This document shows positions 8,964 through 18,400 of a DNA stretch of 64,000 nt, piece by piece. The notes below the pieces were generated by a model, which saw nothing but the letters and a program-made list of their open reading frames with translations, searched no databases and was not told where the DNA came from. This DNA comes from Arthrobacter_B sp038069765 (GTDB taxonomy: Bacteria > Actinomycetota > Actinomycetes > Actinomycetales > Micrococcaceae). Both the position numbers and the translations under genes were made by a program. The stretch's first letter is position 1; each line of letters starts with the position of its first letter. The DNA lies in NCBI RefSeq assembly GCF_038069765.1, contig NZ_JBBPFS010000006.1, positions 62,001 through 126,000 of the forward strand, written 5' to 3'.

Positions 8964-9890
8964 TCAGGTCAGGAGCGCAGCGATCCCCACCAGGACGGGA
9001 AGCGAGACCACTGTGGTGAGGAGCACGGTGTCCTTAGCGACGAGTACGCCTTCCTCATAGCGGCTGGCGGCAACAAATACGTTCTGCGCGGTGGGCAGGG
9101 CGGCGGTGACGACGACGGCGAACAGCAGGTGCCCCTCCATTCCCAGGGCGAACCGCGCCAGCAGATAGGCCAGCACAGGCTGCAGCACCAGTTTAAACGC
9201 CGACGCCAGCACGACGTCGGCGCGCCGGCCGCCGTCGCGCCGAAGCAGCCGTGAGCCAACCAGGGAAATTCCGAAGGCCAGGAGCATGGCCGGCACGGCG
9301 GCACCGCCGATCAGAGTGACCGGTTCGAGGATGATAACCGGCAGCTTCAGCCCGGTGGCCGCCAGGACCAAGCCGGTCAGGGTGCCGATGATGATGGGAT
9401 TTCGGACAATCTGGCCCAGGAAAATGCGCAGCGAAGTGCGCCGTCCGCTGGTCGCCGAGTCCAGGAGCATCAGGAACATCGGGGTAAAGATGGCCATCTG
9501 GAAAATCAGGACCGGCGCGATGTACGCCGCGTCTCCCAGAACGTACACAGCGATCGGCAGGCCCAGGTTGGCGCCGTTGACCAGTGACGAGGACATGGCG
9601 GAAATCAGCAGTTCGGGCAGCGGGCGGCGCAGCCACCAGCGGGTGCACAGCACAAAGGCGGCAGCGGTGGCGAACGCGCTGGCGGCGGCAACGAGCAGGG
9701 GCAGTGAGAACACCGTGTGCAGGTCCGCATCGCTCATCGTTACCAGCAGCAGCGCCGGTGAGGCCACGAAGAACGCGAGCCGGCTCAGGACGTTTTGGGC
9801 GTTGTCGCCGAGCACCCCCAGCCGGCCGATCAGATAGCCGACAAGGATGATGATCCAGACAACCGCAAACCCGGTCAGTACCCCCAGCAC
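8964..9890 (-). CDS. AEC-family transporter (auxin efflux carrier type)
   Basis: A 308-residue, very hydrophobic protein with about ten helices in two five-helix halves. Typical AEC features are the opening helix VVWIIILVGYLIGRLGVLG, the NGANLGLPIAVYVLGD segment and PTAQNVFVAASRYE near the end. Bacterial AEC proteins export or import organic acids such as malate or lactate. The substrate here is unknown. It reads in the same direction as the sugar importer but is separated by about 140 bases, so a shared transcript is uncertain. GTG start without a clear ribosome binding site. Confidence 0.88.
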   Translation of the reverse strand: MLGVLTGFAVVWIIILVGYLIGRLGVLGDNAQNVLSRLAFFVASPALLLVTMSDADLHTVFSLPLLVAAASAFATAAAFVLCTRWWLRRPLPELLISAMSSSLVNGANLGLPIAVYVLGDAAYIAPVLIFQMAIFTPMFLMLLDSATSGRRTSLRIFLGQIVRNPIIIGTLTGLVLAATGLKLPVIILEPVTLIGGAAVPAMLLAFGISLVGSRLLRRDGGRRADVVLASAFKLVLQPVLAYLLARFALGMEGHLLFAVVVTAALPTAQNVFVAASRYEEGVLVAKDTVLLTTVVSLPVLVGIAALLT

Positions 9891-10014
9891 CGGGTACTAC
9901 AGCACGGACGGGGGAAGGGAGGCCCTGCGGACCTCGGGCGAGGGGGCGGGCTGGGGCGGTAAGTGGCTCATCGCCGCCCAGTATACGGCCGGAAGCGAAC
10001 GGAGCGGAAAAGAT

Positions 10015-10049
10015 GAAACCCCGGAAATCGCAAGGATTTCCGGGGTTTC
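10015..10049 (-). terminator. Terminator of tRNA-Gly
   Basis: A perfect 15-bp inverted repeat (10015-10029 and 10035-10049) with a five-base loop. On the minus strand it is followed by a T-rich stretch. It lies three bases past the tRNA 3' end. Confidence 0.8.
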
Positions 10050-10051
10050 CG

Positions 10052-10125
10052 TGGAGCGGGCGACGGGAATCGAACCCGCGTATCAAGCTTGGGAAGCTAG
10101 CGCTCTACCATTGAGCTACGCCCGC
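10052..10125 (-). tRNA. tRNA-Gly (anticodon CCC)
   Basis: The minus strand folds as a cloverleaf. The acceptor stem is GCGGGCG/CGCCCGC, the D arm GCTC-AATGGTA-GAGC, the anticodon loop TTCCCAA giving CCC, and the T arm CGGGTTCGATTCCCG. The discriminator is T and CCA is encoded (10052-10054). The anticodon stem CTAGC/GCTTG has a T-T mismatch at the second pair. It reads GGG codons. Confidence 0.95.
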
Positions 10126-10128
10126 AAA

Positions 10129-10144
10129 GCCGGAGTACTCCGGC
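10129..10144. repeat. 16-bp perfect palindrome just upstream of tRNA-Gly
   Basis: GCCGGAGTACTCCGGC reads the same on both strands and ends three bases before the tRNA 5' end. A second palindrome, TTACATGTAA, is at 10158-10167. The first could be an operator or part of the tRNA leader. Its role is unknown. Confidence 0.6.
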
Positions 10145-10175
10145 ACAGAAAACTACTTTACATGTAACCCCGGCC

Positions 10176-10487
10176 TCACCCGAATTCGCCGTGCGGGGCG
10201 TCGCCGTCCCGCTCCCCGCCGGTTTGCCCGGGGCCGTCGCCGCTGGCTTGCCGGGCGCGTTCCACCAGGTCCCGCCAGCGCCCCTGCACACACTGTTCCG
10301 GCAGCGTCACCGCGGTTTGTCCCACCTGGAATTCGTACACAAAACGGTCGGAGCCGCCGGGCTGTTCCGGCGGGGGATTCTGCAGCAGGGGGAGCCATTC
10401 CCGTTCAGCCTCCTCCGAGCTGACCTGGGCGCTCCAGACCCTCGTGAGGCCGGCGAATCCGCCCGTTCGAACCACTACGATCTTCAT
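10176..10487 (-). CDS. Emfourin-type protease inhibitor
   Basis: A 103-residue cytoplasmic protein. It opens with MKIVVVRTGGFAGLTRVW, matching the beta-strand start (RxGGFAG) of emfourins, small inhibitors of protealysin-like M4 proteases. The central part has DRFVYEFQVGQTAVTLPEQ. The C-terminal 25 residues are Gly/Asp-rich and probably disordered. Its ATG overlaps the stop of the adjacent M4 protease gene (ATGA), the arrangement expected for a protease and its own inhibitor. Identification rests on the motif and on the neighbour. Inhibition itself is inferred. Confidence 0.85.
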   Translation of the reverse strand: MKIVVVRTGGFAGLTRVWSAQVSSEEAEREWLPLLQNPPPEQPGGSDRFVYEFQVGQTAVTLPEQCVQGRWRDLVERARQASGDGPGQTGGERDGDAPHGEFG

Positions 10488-11527
10488 GGCAGCACGCCCA
10501 CCGCTTCCCAGGCATCGGCTACGGCACTGTATTCGGCTCCGGCCGTCCCGTAGCGTTTTCCGGCTGCGGCGAGTGTCCCCGCCGCAAACAGGTCGAAGGT
10601 GCAGTCCGCCGGCAGGTCCTGCTCGGTGATGGTGTCGTACCAGATCTGGCCGGCGCGCTCCCAGGCAAAGTTCCCCAGCGTGGCGGCAGCCAGGTAGAAG
10701 GCATGGTTGGGGATGCCGGAGTTGATGTGGACCCCGCCGTTGTCTGCTTCGGTGGAAACATAACCGGCCATGGAAGCGGGCTGCGGATCCCTGCCCAGGA
10801 CGTCGTCGTCGTAGGCCGTCCCGGGAGCTTTCAGGGAGCGGATGGCCGTCCCGGACACTTGCTCGGTGAACAGGCCCGCACCCACCAGCCAGGTTGCCTC
10901 AGCGGCTTCTTGGTGCAGGAGTTTTTGCTCCGTCAGAACGCCGAAGACATCGGACACCGACTCGTTCAGTGCCCCGGCCTGGCCCTGGTATTCGAACCGG
11001 GAGGTGTACTGGATGACTCCGTGGGTCAGCTCATGGGCGATAACCGTCAGCGACTTCGTGAACCGCTGGAAGACCTCTCCGTCGCCGTCCCCGCAGACCA
11101 TGCGCTCGCCGTTCCAGAAGGCGTTGTCGTACTCCCGCCCGTAATGCACGGTGGCGGCCAGCAAACCGCCGGCACCGTCAACCGAGGCCCTGCCGTAAAT
11201 GTCCCTGAACAGCGCATGGGTGGCACCGAGTCCCTCGTAGGCTTCGTCCACTGCTTCGTCCCGGGAAGGCTCGTCGCCCTCGGAGCGGATCAGGGTGCCC
11301 GGCAGCGTTTCCGTGCCTCCGGCGTCGGACACTTCCCGCCGCAGGGACGGCGCAAGAGCCGTCCCCGGCGGCGGGGCGGGAGACTGCCTGGCCCGGGACC
11401 GGGCGTACTCCAGCGGAGGCAGCTCGGCCAAAGCCCGCCGTGCTGCCTCCGCTGCCCTGGTGAAACTGCCTCCCTGCTGCTCCGCGATGCGGGCCAGCAG
11501 ATAGGGGGGAACAATGGAGCAGATCAT
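10484..11527 (-). CDS. Protealysin-like M4 metalloprotease
   Basis: 347 residues of the thermolysin family. The zinc site is HELTH (165-169) with the third ligand E189 in GALNES. The catalytic His is H267 in GGVHINSGIPNHAFY. There is no signal peptide. Instead a short propeptide begins with VPPYLL near residues 6-11, the hallmark PPL-like motif of the protealysin subgroup, which have about 50-residue propeptides. Such enzymes may act inside the cell or be exported without a signal. ATG preceded by GGAGG at six bases. The emfourin-like inhibitor is encoded immediately downstream with a four-base overlap. Confidence 0.93.
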   Translation of the reverse strand: MICSIVPPYLLARIAEQQGGSFTRAAEAARRALAELPPLEYARSRARQSPAPPPGTALAPSLRREVSDAGGTETLPGTLIRSEGDEPSRDEAVDEAYEGLGATHALFRDIYGRASVDGAGGLLAATVHYGREYDNAFWNGERMVCGDGDGEVFQRFTKSLTVIAHELTHGVIQYTSRFEYQGQAGALNESVSDVFGVLTEQKLLHQEAAEATWLVGAGLFTEQVSGTAIRSLKAPGTAYDDDVLGRDPQPASMAGYVSTEADNGGVHINSGIPNHAFYLAAATLGNFAWERAGQIWYDTITEQDLPADCTFDLFAAGTLAAAGKRYGTAGAEYSAVADAWEAVGVLP

Positions 11528-11610
11528 GGGTGACCTCCGATGCCGGATGCGGCAGGAGCAGGATTCTGCACCTGTGGGCTCAGCCTAGGGGCCCCGTCCG
11601 ACAGTGCAAG

Positions 11611-11633
11611 GGGAGGCGGTCAATCCGCCCCCG
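11611..11633 (-). terminator. Weak GC-rich hairpin after the SseB-like gene
   Basis: GGCGG and CCGCC pair around a five-base loop, extended by G-C and G-T pairs. It directly follows the minus-strand stop of the SseB-like gene. A short T-containing tail follows. Confidence 0.4.
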
Positions 11634-12170
11634 TTACGGTGCCTGCGGGGTGTCTGCTTCGCCGTCGGAAGCTGCCGGTGCCGCCCGGTTGGCTGCAGCC
11701 TGGTCATAGGCGGCCACAATGGCCGCTACACCCTCGGGCGCCAGTTCAAGGCCCATGTCACTGCCCGGGTTGATCGCCAGCCCGTAGCCCTGCGCAATGC
11801 TGCGCAGCGTCGCCTCACCCCCGGCCTTGACCATAACCGGGGCCTGTTCCCGGATCTGCTCCGGGACGCGGGCGGCGGTGGTGAAAGTGGCTGCCACCGC
11901 GGATTCACCCTCCGGCGCCCTCAGGACCAGTGCCTGGAAGGACGCGGGATCCTGCTCGTCCTGGAGCCGGCCCACGCTGAGCAGCTCCGATTCGCAGATG
12001 CGCGCCACCAGCTCCTGGCTGCTGATCCGTCCTTCTTTTCCGGCAGCAATCGCCTCTTCCAGCGCTGCTGCTCCCTCCGGATCCTGATACTGCGTCTGCC
12101 CGGGAACGGCATCTTCCTGTCCCGTGCTCTCGGTGTTGCCGGTGCTCTCGGTGCTGTCGGTGTTCTCCAT
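11634..12170 (-). CDS. SseB-domain protein
   Basis: 178 residues from the ATG at 12170, which has AAGGAG six bases upstream. Longer in-frame starts lack this site. The N-terminus is a low-complexity stretch of short Asn/Thr/Glu/Ser repeats (TESTG twice), followed by one SseB-like alpha/beta domain. The region LEEAIAAGKEGRISSQELVARICESELLSVGRLQDE and the end pattern INPGSDMGLELAPEGVAAIVA match the SseB N-terminal family, whose Salmonella/E. coli namesake affects serine sensitivity. The biochemical role is unknown. It is transcribed away from kynA across a 197-bp promoter region in which I see no other feature. Confidence 0.75.
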   Translation of the reverse strand: MENTDSTESTGNTESTGQEDAVPGQTQYQDPEGAAALEEAIAAGKEGRISSQELVARICESELLSVGRLQDEQDPASFQALVLRAPEGESAVAATFTTAARVPEQIREQAPVMVKAGGEATLRSIAQGYGLAINPGSDMGLELAPEGVAAIVAAYDQAAANRAAPAASDGEADTPQAP

Positions 12171-12367
12171 GGGACTCTCCTTGGAAGTTCTGTTAAATGC
12201 CTTGTTCATCGCGTTATACCCAGCGGCAAGTTTGGCACAGCGGCAGGGGGGTCTTTCAAGCGGCGGGTCTTTCGAATGCGGAGCCGCCGGTGCGCCGGGG
12301 AGGGCGCAGCGCACCGGGGAGGGCTACCGTAGGAGCTGTCTGAACCGCCACGAAACACGGAGCACCG

Positions 12368-13222
12368 ATGAGCGTCAGCAGGAACACCCGCAGCCTGGAA
12401 GCCGGTATCGAACGGGACTTCAGCGACAAGATGAGCTACGGCTCCTACCTGGCGCTGGAGACGCTGCTGGACTCCCAGCATCCGGTCAGCAATCCCGAGC
12501 ACCACGATGAAATGCTGTTCATCATTCAGCACCAGACCTCTGAGCTGTGGCTGAAGCTGGTCCTGCACGAGCTGCGGGCCGTGCGGTCCAAGCTTGCCGG
12601 GGACAACCTGCGCGGGGCCATGAAGGGTATCGCCCGGATCAAGCACATCCAGCGCTCGCTGACGGAACAATGGTCAGTGCTGGCCACGCTGACTCCCTCG
12701 GAGTACGCGGAGTTCCGCGGGGACCTCGGCGCCTCCAGCGGGTTCCAGTCCTACCAGTACCGCGCGGTGGAATTCCTGCTGGGCAATAAGAACGCCGGTA
12801 TGGTCAATGTCTTTGCAGCGGATCCGGCAGCTATGGAACTGCTCACCGAGCTCCTCGGACAAACCAGCATCTACGACGAGTTCATCCGCTTCCTGCACCG
12901 GCGCGGATACGCCGTCCCCGGGGAGCTGCTGGACCGGGACGTGACCCGGGCACACGTGGCGAACGAGGACCTGATGCGTGTTTACAAACACGTTTACGAG
13001 AACGCTTCCGAGCACTGGGACATCTACGAAGCCTGCGAGGAGCTCGTGGACCTGGAAGACAACTTCCAGCTGTGGCGCTTCCGGCACCTGAAGACTGTGG
13101 AGCGCACCATCGGATTCAAGCGGGGAACCGGCGGATCCTCCGGAGCTTCCTTCCTCCAGCGGGCGCTGGAGCTGACGTTTTTCCCCGAGCTGTACGCGGT
13201 CCGGACGGAAATCGGCCGCTGA
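12368..13222 (+). CDS. kynA: Tryptophan 2,3-dioxygenase
   Basis: 284 residues. This haem enzyme opens the indole ring of L-tryptophan to N-formylkynurenine, the first step of the kynurenine pathway. Diagnostic segments are SYGSYLALETLLDSQHP, DEMLFIIQHQTSELWLKL (distal His and substrate pocket), and LWRFRHLKTVERTIGFKRG, where H240 is the proximal haem ligand. The GTGGSSG loop that closes over the substrate follows. The length is normal for bacterial TDO. GGAG lies five bases before the ATG. The other pathway genes (formamidase, kynureninase) are not next to it here, so the role of the enzyme in catabolism or NAD synthesis cannot be decided. Confidence 0.96.
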   Translation: MSVSRNTRSLEAGIERDFSDKMSYGSYLALETLLDSQHPVSNPEHHDEMLFIIQHQTSELWLKLVLHELRAVRSKLAGDNLRGAMKGIARIKHIQRSLTEQWSVLATLTPSEYAEFRGDLGASSGFQSYQYRAVEFLLGNKNAGMVNVFAADPAAMELLTELLGQTSIYDEFIRFLHRRGYAVPGELLDRDVTRAHVANEDLMRVYKHVYENASEHWDIYEACEELVDLEDNFQLWRFRHLKTVERTIGFKRGTGGSSGASFLQRALELTFFPELYAVRTEIGR

Positions 13223-13276
13223 GGGCACCGGCCGGACCCGGGCGGCCGGAGGGCGGGAATGCGCTATTTTTAGAAG

Positions 13277-13852
13277 GTGCTGATTTCTGACCGCGACATC
13301 CGAACCGAAATTGCCGACAAGCGGATCGTTCTTGATCCCTATGAACCCGGAATGGTCCAGCCGTCCAGTGTGGATGTGCGCATTGACCGGTTCTTCCGGC
13401 TCTTCGACAACCACAAGTACGCGCACATCGATCCCTCCCTGGACCAGCCGGACCTGACCCGCCTGGTGGAGGTCGATCCCGATGAACCGTTCATTCTGCA
13501 CCCGGGTGAATTTGTGCTCGGTTCCACCTACGAGACCGTCACCCTTCCGGACGATATCGCCGCGCGGCTTGAGGGCAAGTCCTCGCTGGGCCGGCTCGGC
13601 CTGCTGACTCACTCCACGGCCGGCTTCATCGACCCCGGGTTCTCCGGCCACGTCACGCTGGAGCTGTCCAACATGGCAACGCTGCCGATCAAGCTCTGGC
13701 CCGGGTCCAAGATCGGCCAGCTGTGCTTCTTCCGGCTGACCTCGCCCGCAGAGTTCGCCTACGGCTCCGGGCAGTACGGCAACCGCTACCAGGGGCAGCG
13801 CGGCCCGACGGCGTCGCGCAGCCACCTGAACTTCCACCGCAGCGCGGTCTAG
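13277..13852 (+). CDS. dcd: Bifunctional dCTP deaminase/dUTPase
   Basis: 191 residues. It converts dCTP to dUMP for thymidylate synthesis. Residues line up with the bifunctional mycobacterial enzyme: S102 and R106 in GKSSLGRLG, D119 in GFIDPGF, catalytic E129 in VTLELSN, Q148, Y162 and Q174. The C-terminal motif QGQRGPTASRSH closes the active site. GTG start with no Shine-Dalgarno sequence. A -10-like TATTTT (13265-13270) ends six bases before the GTG, which fits a leaderless mRNA. It converges with the MFS gene 26 bases on. Confidence 0.95.
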   Translation: MLISDRDIRTEIADKRIVLDPYEPGMVQPSSVDVRIDRFFRLFDNHKYAHIDPSLDQPDLTRLVEVDPDEPFILHPGEFVLGSTYETVTLPDDIAARLEGKSSLGRLGLLTHSTAGFIDPGFSGHVTLELSNMATLPIKLWPGSKIGQLCFFRLTSPAEFAYGSGQYGNRYQGQRGPTASRSHLNFHRSAV

Positions 13853-13878
13853 GCTCCTCCGAGCCTCCGGAACCGCCG

Positions 13879-15252
13879 TTATACTTCCGGAACCACCGCA
13901 CGCGGTGTCTTGTCCGGAGAGCGGACGGGCAGCAGTGCCAGCAGGCCCAGGAGCAGGACGAGCAGGATGCCCAGGATGCCGTAGCGCTGGGCGCCGAAGA
14001 TGCTGATGAACGCGGCGAACAGTGCCGGTGCCAGGAAGCTCACGGCACGGCCGGTCGTGGCGTAGAGCCCGAACAGTTCGGCTTCCTGGCCTTCGGGTGC
14101 AAGCCTGGCCAGGAAGGCCCGGGACGCGGACTGGGCCGGTCCCACAAACAGGCACAGGAGCAGGCCGAAGATCCAGAACGTGGTGTCGCCGGACCACTGC
14201 AGCCCCAGCATGCTCTGCTCATCGGGGCCAAAAACCGCGATCAGTCCGCCGGAGACCAGCAGCCCGACCAGCGAGAAGACAATGACGTTTTTCGGTCCGA
14301 CCCGGTCATCGAGAACCCCGCCGGCGATGGCGCCCACGGCGGCCACCACGTTGCCGAAGATCGCGAACATGATCACCTCGGGCAATTCCCAGCCGAAGGT
14401 TCCCCCGGCAATCACGCCGCCGAAGGTGAAGACCGCGGCCAGGCCGTCCCGGAACACGGCGCTGGCCAGCAGGAACCAGACCGTGTGCGGGCTGGTCTTG
14501 AAAATGGCCTTGATGCGGCGGAAGAGCAGCCCGTAGGAGGCGAAGAAGCCGATTCCCGCGGCACGCTGCTGCCGGGGGACTTCGGGAACCATGAACAACA
14601 CCGGAAGCGCAAAGACGGCCAGCCAGACGGCGGCGAAGACAGCAACGGCCCGGATGTTCAGGCCGTCCTCCGAGGTGACGCCGAACCATCCGACATCGGG
14701 GTTGATAAATCCGACCAGCACTGCGGCCAGGGCAGCGATGCCGCCCACGTACCCCATGCCCCAGCCGAAGCCGCTGACCCTGCCGACCGTGGCGGGGGTG
14801 GAGATCTGCGACAGCATGGCGTTGTAGTTGACGCCGGCAAATTCGCTGAAGACGTTGCCCAGTGCAATCAGGCCCACTCCCAGCAGCAGGAACTCCGGGC
14901 GCGGAAAGACAAAGAAGCAGAGGGCGGTGACCAGGCAGACCATCCCCGTATTGATCCCGAGCCACAGCTTCCGCCGGCCGCCGGCGTCGGAGCGCTGCCC
15001 GACGACGGGCGCCAGCAGCGCCACTGCCACTCCTGCCAGTGCCACGCCGTATCCGAGGACCGAGGAGGCATGAGCCTCGCCGCCGAAGCTCTCGGACGTC
15101 AGGTACACGGTGAACACAAAGGTCGTCATGACCGCGTTGAACGCCGCGGATCCCCAGTCCCAGGCCGCCCATGCCGCGACCTGCCGCTTCCGGATGTCCG
15201 GCGGCCGGAAACCGCCGGGTGATGCGCGCGGAACTTCTGTGTCGGAGGTCAT
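13879..15252 (-). CDS. MFS transporter, UMF1/Atg22-like
   Basis: 457 residues from the ATG at 15252, with about twelve helices. Family traits are an opening WAAWDWGSAAFNAVMTTFVFTVYLT, the GQRSDAGGRRK loop between helices 2 and 3, and FSEFAGVNYNAMLSQIS. This matches the Atg22/UMF1-like MFS group, whose substrates in bacteria are unknown, although amino-acid efflux is known for yeast Atg22. An upstream start at 15309 would add 19 hydrophilic residues. I prefer 15252 because TAGCAT, a -10-like hexamer, ends seven bases before it, suggesting a leaderless transcript. Confidence 0.85.
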   Translation of the reverse strand: MTSDTEVPRASPGGFRPPDIRKRQVAAWAAWDWGSAAFNAVMTTFVFTVYLTSESFGGEAHASSVLGYGVALAGVAVALLAPVVGQRSDAGGRRKLWLGINTGMVCLVTALCFFVFPRPEFLLLGVGLIALGNVFSEFAGVNYNAMLSQISTPATVGRVSGFGWGMGYVGGIAALAAVLVGFINPDVGWFGVTSEDGLNIRAVAVFAAVWLAVFALPVLFMVPEVPRQQRAAGIGFFASYGLLFRRIKAIFKTSPHTVWFLLASAVFRDGLAAVFTFGGVIAGGTFGWELPEVIMFAIFGNVVAAVGAIAGGVLDDRVGPKNVIVFSLVGLLVSGGLIAVFGPDEQSMLGLQWSGDTTFWIFGLLLCLFVGPAQSASRAFLARLAPEGQEAELFGLYATTGRAVSFLAPALFAAFISIFGAQRYGILGILLVLLLGLLALLPVRSPDKTPRAVVPEV

Positions 15253-15457
15253 AAGCCAGATGCTATCCCTGCGCGGTGCGGGGGCCGGGTTACCCGGAAG
15301 CTCCGGCATGTCTGTTGGTGCGGCGCCCGCTGTGACAACGCCGATGAGACTTGGCTGTATGCCATGGGTAGAATAGGTGGACGCCCTCTGACCACCACCT
15401 TGATAACTGCAGCCCTGTCCGCGGCTGGAAGACAGTCAAAAAAGCTCGGGAGATCTA

Positions 15458-18400
15458 GTGCTAATTGTGCTCACCGTTTTGTTTACGGTGGCATTGGTGG
15501 CGCCCTTATTGTTCCGCAGGATCGGCCGGTCGGCGTTCTACGTCCTTGCCGCCGTCCCCGCAGCAGCCTTTGTGTGGCTGCTGGTCACGTTCCCCCGGTA
15601 CACAGGTGCCGACCAGACGCTGGCCTCGGGCGCTCCCAACGCCCCGCCGTCCGTGATCATCCCCTGGATTCCTGATCTCCGCGTGGAGCTGGCATTCCGG
15701 ATGGACACCCTGGCCGCGGTCCTTTCCATCCTTATCCTCGGCGTCGGATCACTGGTCCTTTTCTACTGCGCCCGCTATTTCCGGCCCGGGGACCCCCAAA
15801 TGGGTGCCTTTGGTTCCCAGCTGCTGGCCTTCGCCGCGGCAATGTTCGGCCTTGTGACGGCAGATGACCTGATCCTGCTGTTCATTTTCTGGGAACTGAC
15901 CACCATTCTGTCCTACCTGCTGATCGGCTACTCGGCGCACCGTTTGTCGGCACGCCGGGCGGCCCTGCAGGCGCTGATCGTCACCACCTTCGGCGGCCTG
16001 ACGATGCTGGTGGGCATGGTCCTGATCGGAGACACCGCCGGTACCCTGCGGATCTCCGAAATCCTGGCCATGGCTCCGCAGCTGCTTGAGCGCGGCGCCG
16101 TAGTCGACGTGGCCATTGTGCTGATGCTCGTCGGCGCGGTGTCGAAATCCGCGCTGCTCCCGTTCCACTTCTGGCTCCCTGCCGCCATGGCCGCGCCCAC
16201 GCCGGTCAGCGCCTATCTGCACGCCGCTGCCATGGTCAAGGCCGGCATCTACCTGGTGGCACGCCTCGCCCCCGGCTTCTCGGAGTCCGCGTACTGGCAC
16301 GTCGTCGTGCTGGTCCTGGGCCTTTCGACGATGCTGCTGGGCGGCTGGCGCGCGCTGCGCCAGTACGACCTGAAGCTGATCCTGGCCTACGGAACCGTCA
16401 GCCAGCTCGGTTTCCTGACCCTTGTGGTGGGGCTCGGCAACCGGGAAGCCGCCGTTGCCGGGCTGGGCATGCTGCTGGCCCACGGCTTCTTCAAGGCGAC
16501 CCTGTTCCTGGTGGTGGGCATCGTCGACCACCAGTCGGGCACCCGCGACATCCGCAAGCTCTCCGGCATCCACCGCTCCTCCCCGCAGCTGTTCATCGTG
16601 GCGCTCATCGGCGCCGCTTCGATGGCGGGGGTTCCGCCGCTGCTCGGCTTCGTGGGGAAGGAATCGGTCTACGAGACCTTCGTCCACTACGCCGAGAAGC
16701 AGGGAACCGCAGGAGCTGCGGTGCTGCTGGCCGGCGTCGTCATCGGTTCCATCCTCACTTTCGCCTACAGTGCCCGGTTTGTCTGGGGCGGTTTTGCCAC
16801 CAAGGCAAACTGCCCGCCCACGCCCTTCAAGCGGGTTCCCTGGGCCTTCCTCGCGGCTCCGGGCATCCTCGCCGTCGTCAGCGTGGTGTTCGGCCTGTGG
16901 CCGGCACCGCTGGACGCGGCCATCGTTTCCTACGCTGATCTGTACCCGGCCGACGGCGACCCCACGCACCTGGCGCTGTGGCACGGCTTCACCACCGCCC
17001 TGCTGCTCACGGTCATCACGATCGGCATGGGGCTGCTGCTCTTCTGGCAGCGCCTCGGCGTGGAACGGGTGCAGGCACGGTTCACCGCCCCGCTGGATGC
17101 CGAGCGCTCCTACCGCGGGATCATCGGCGTGCTCGACGACGTCGCAGTCTGGGTTACCGGCCGCACCCAGCGCGGTTCGCTGATGTTCTACCTCTTCGTC
17201 ATCCTGTCGGTGGCGGTCGTGACCCCGCTGTTTGCGCTCATCGTGCGGGACGCACCCCTGCCCGAGCAGTTCCACTGGTTTGACTCGCCGCTGCAGGTAG
17301 TCATCGGCGTCGGCATTATCCTGGGTGCGCTGGCAGCAGCCCGCGCCAACAAGCGCTTCCTCGCAGTGCTGATGGTCAGCGTCACCGGCTACGGAATTGC
17401 CCTGATCTTCGCCCTGCAGGGCGCACCCGACCTGGCCCTGACCCAGATGCTCGTGGAAACCATCGTCCTGGTGGCCTTTGTCCTGGCACTGCGTTCCCTG
17501 CCCGCCCGGCTGTGGAAGCGCGAACCGGCCGGCCACCGGCTGCTGCGCGCGGCGCTGGGCCTGGCCTTCGGAGCCACCATGGTCATGATCGCCATGACGG
17601 CCATGGCTTCCCGGGTCGCCGAGCCGATATCGCTGGCATTCCCGGACCTGGCCTACGAGGTGGGCGGCGGCGCCAACATTGTTAACGTGACGCTCGTTGA
17701 CGTCCGCGCGTGGGACACCTTCGGAGAGCTCTCCGTCCTCGCCATGGCCGCCACCGGCGTCGCGTCTCTGATCTTTGTCCGCGGACGCGGCGACAAGCGA
17801 CGCCGGGCCGAGGGCGTTGCCACCGGCTCCGTGGACCGGGGACGCGAACACTTTGCGTCGTCGTCCGGACGCCAGCAGGCCACACTGGCACTGGCCCGCA
17901 AGTTCTCCAGCGTCAGCCGTGACGCCTGGCTGGTTGCCGGCCGGACACTTGCCCCGGAACGCCGGTCAATCATCTTCGAAGTGGTCACGCGCCTGCTGTT
18001 CCACTCGGTGATCCTGTTCTCGATCTACCTGCTGCTGGCCGGCCACAACATGCCCGGCGGCGGTTTTGCCGGCGGGCTCATGGCCGGACTCGCCCTGACC
18101 ATCCGCTACCTGGCCGGCGGCCGCTTCGAACTGGCGGAAGCAAGCCCGGTCAGCGCCGGCCTCCTGCTTGGCGGCGGGCTCGGCATAGCCGGATTGTCAG
18201 CGGCCGTGCCGCTGTTCTTCGGCGGGCAGGTGCTGCAGAGCGCCATTATCAAGTTCACCTGGCCGCTCTTCGGCGAGATCAAGTTCGTCACCTCCACCAT
18301 CTTCGACATCGGCGTGTACCTCGTGGTGGTCGGACTGGTGCTGGATGTCCTGCGGAGCCTGGGCTCCGAAATTGATGAACGCAGTGAAGGCGGTTCCTCC

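Noticed and set aside
12674..14197. A 507-codon frame opposite kynA and dcd
   Set aside because: It spans two well-identified genes on the other strand and has no recognisable domain.
15749..17851. A 700-codon open frame opposite mrpA
   Set aside because: It is a mirror of the GC-rich mrpA gene: Gln/His/Gly/Arg-rich, no domains, no ribosome binding site.
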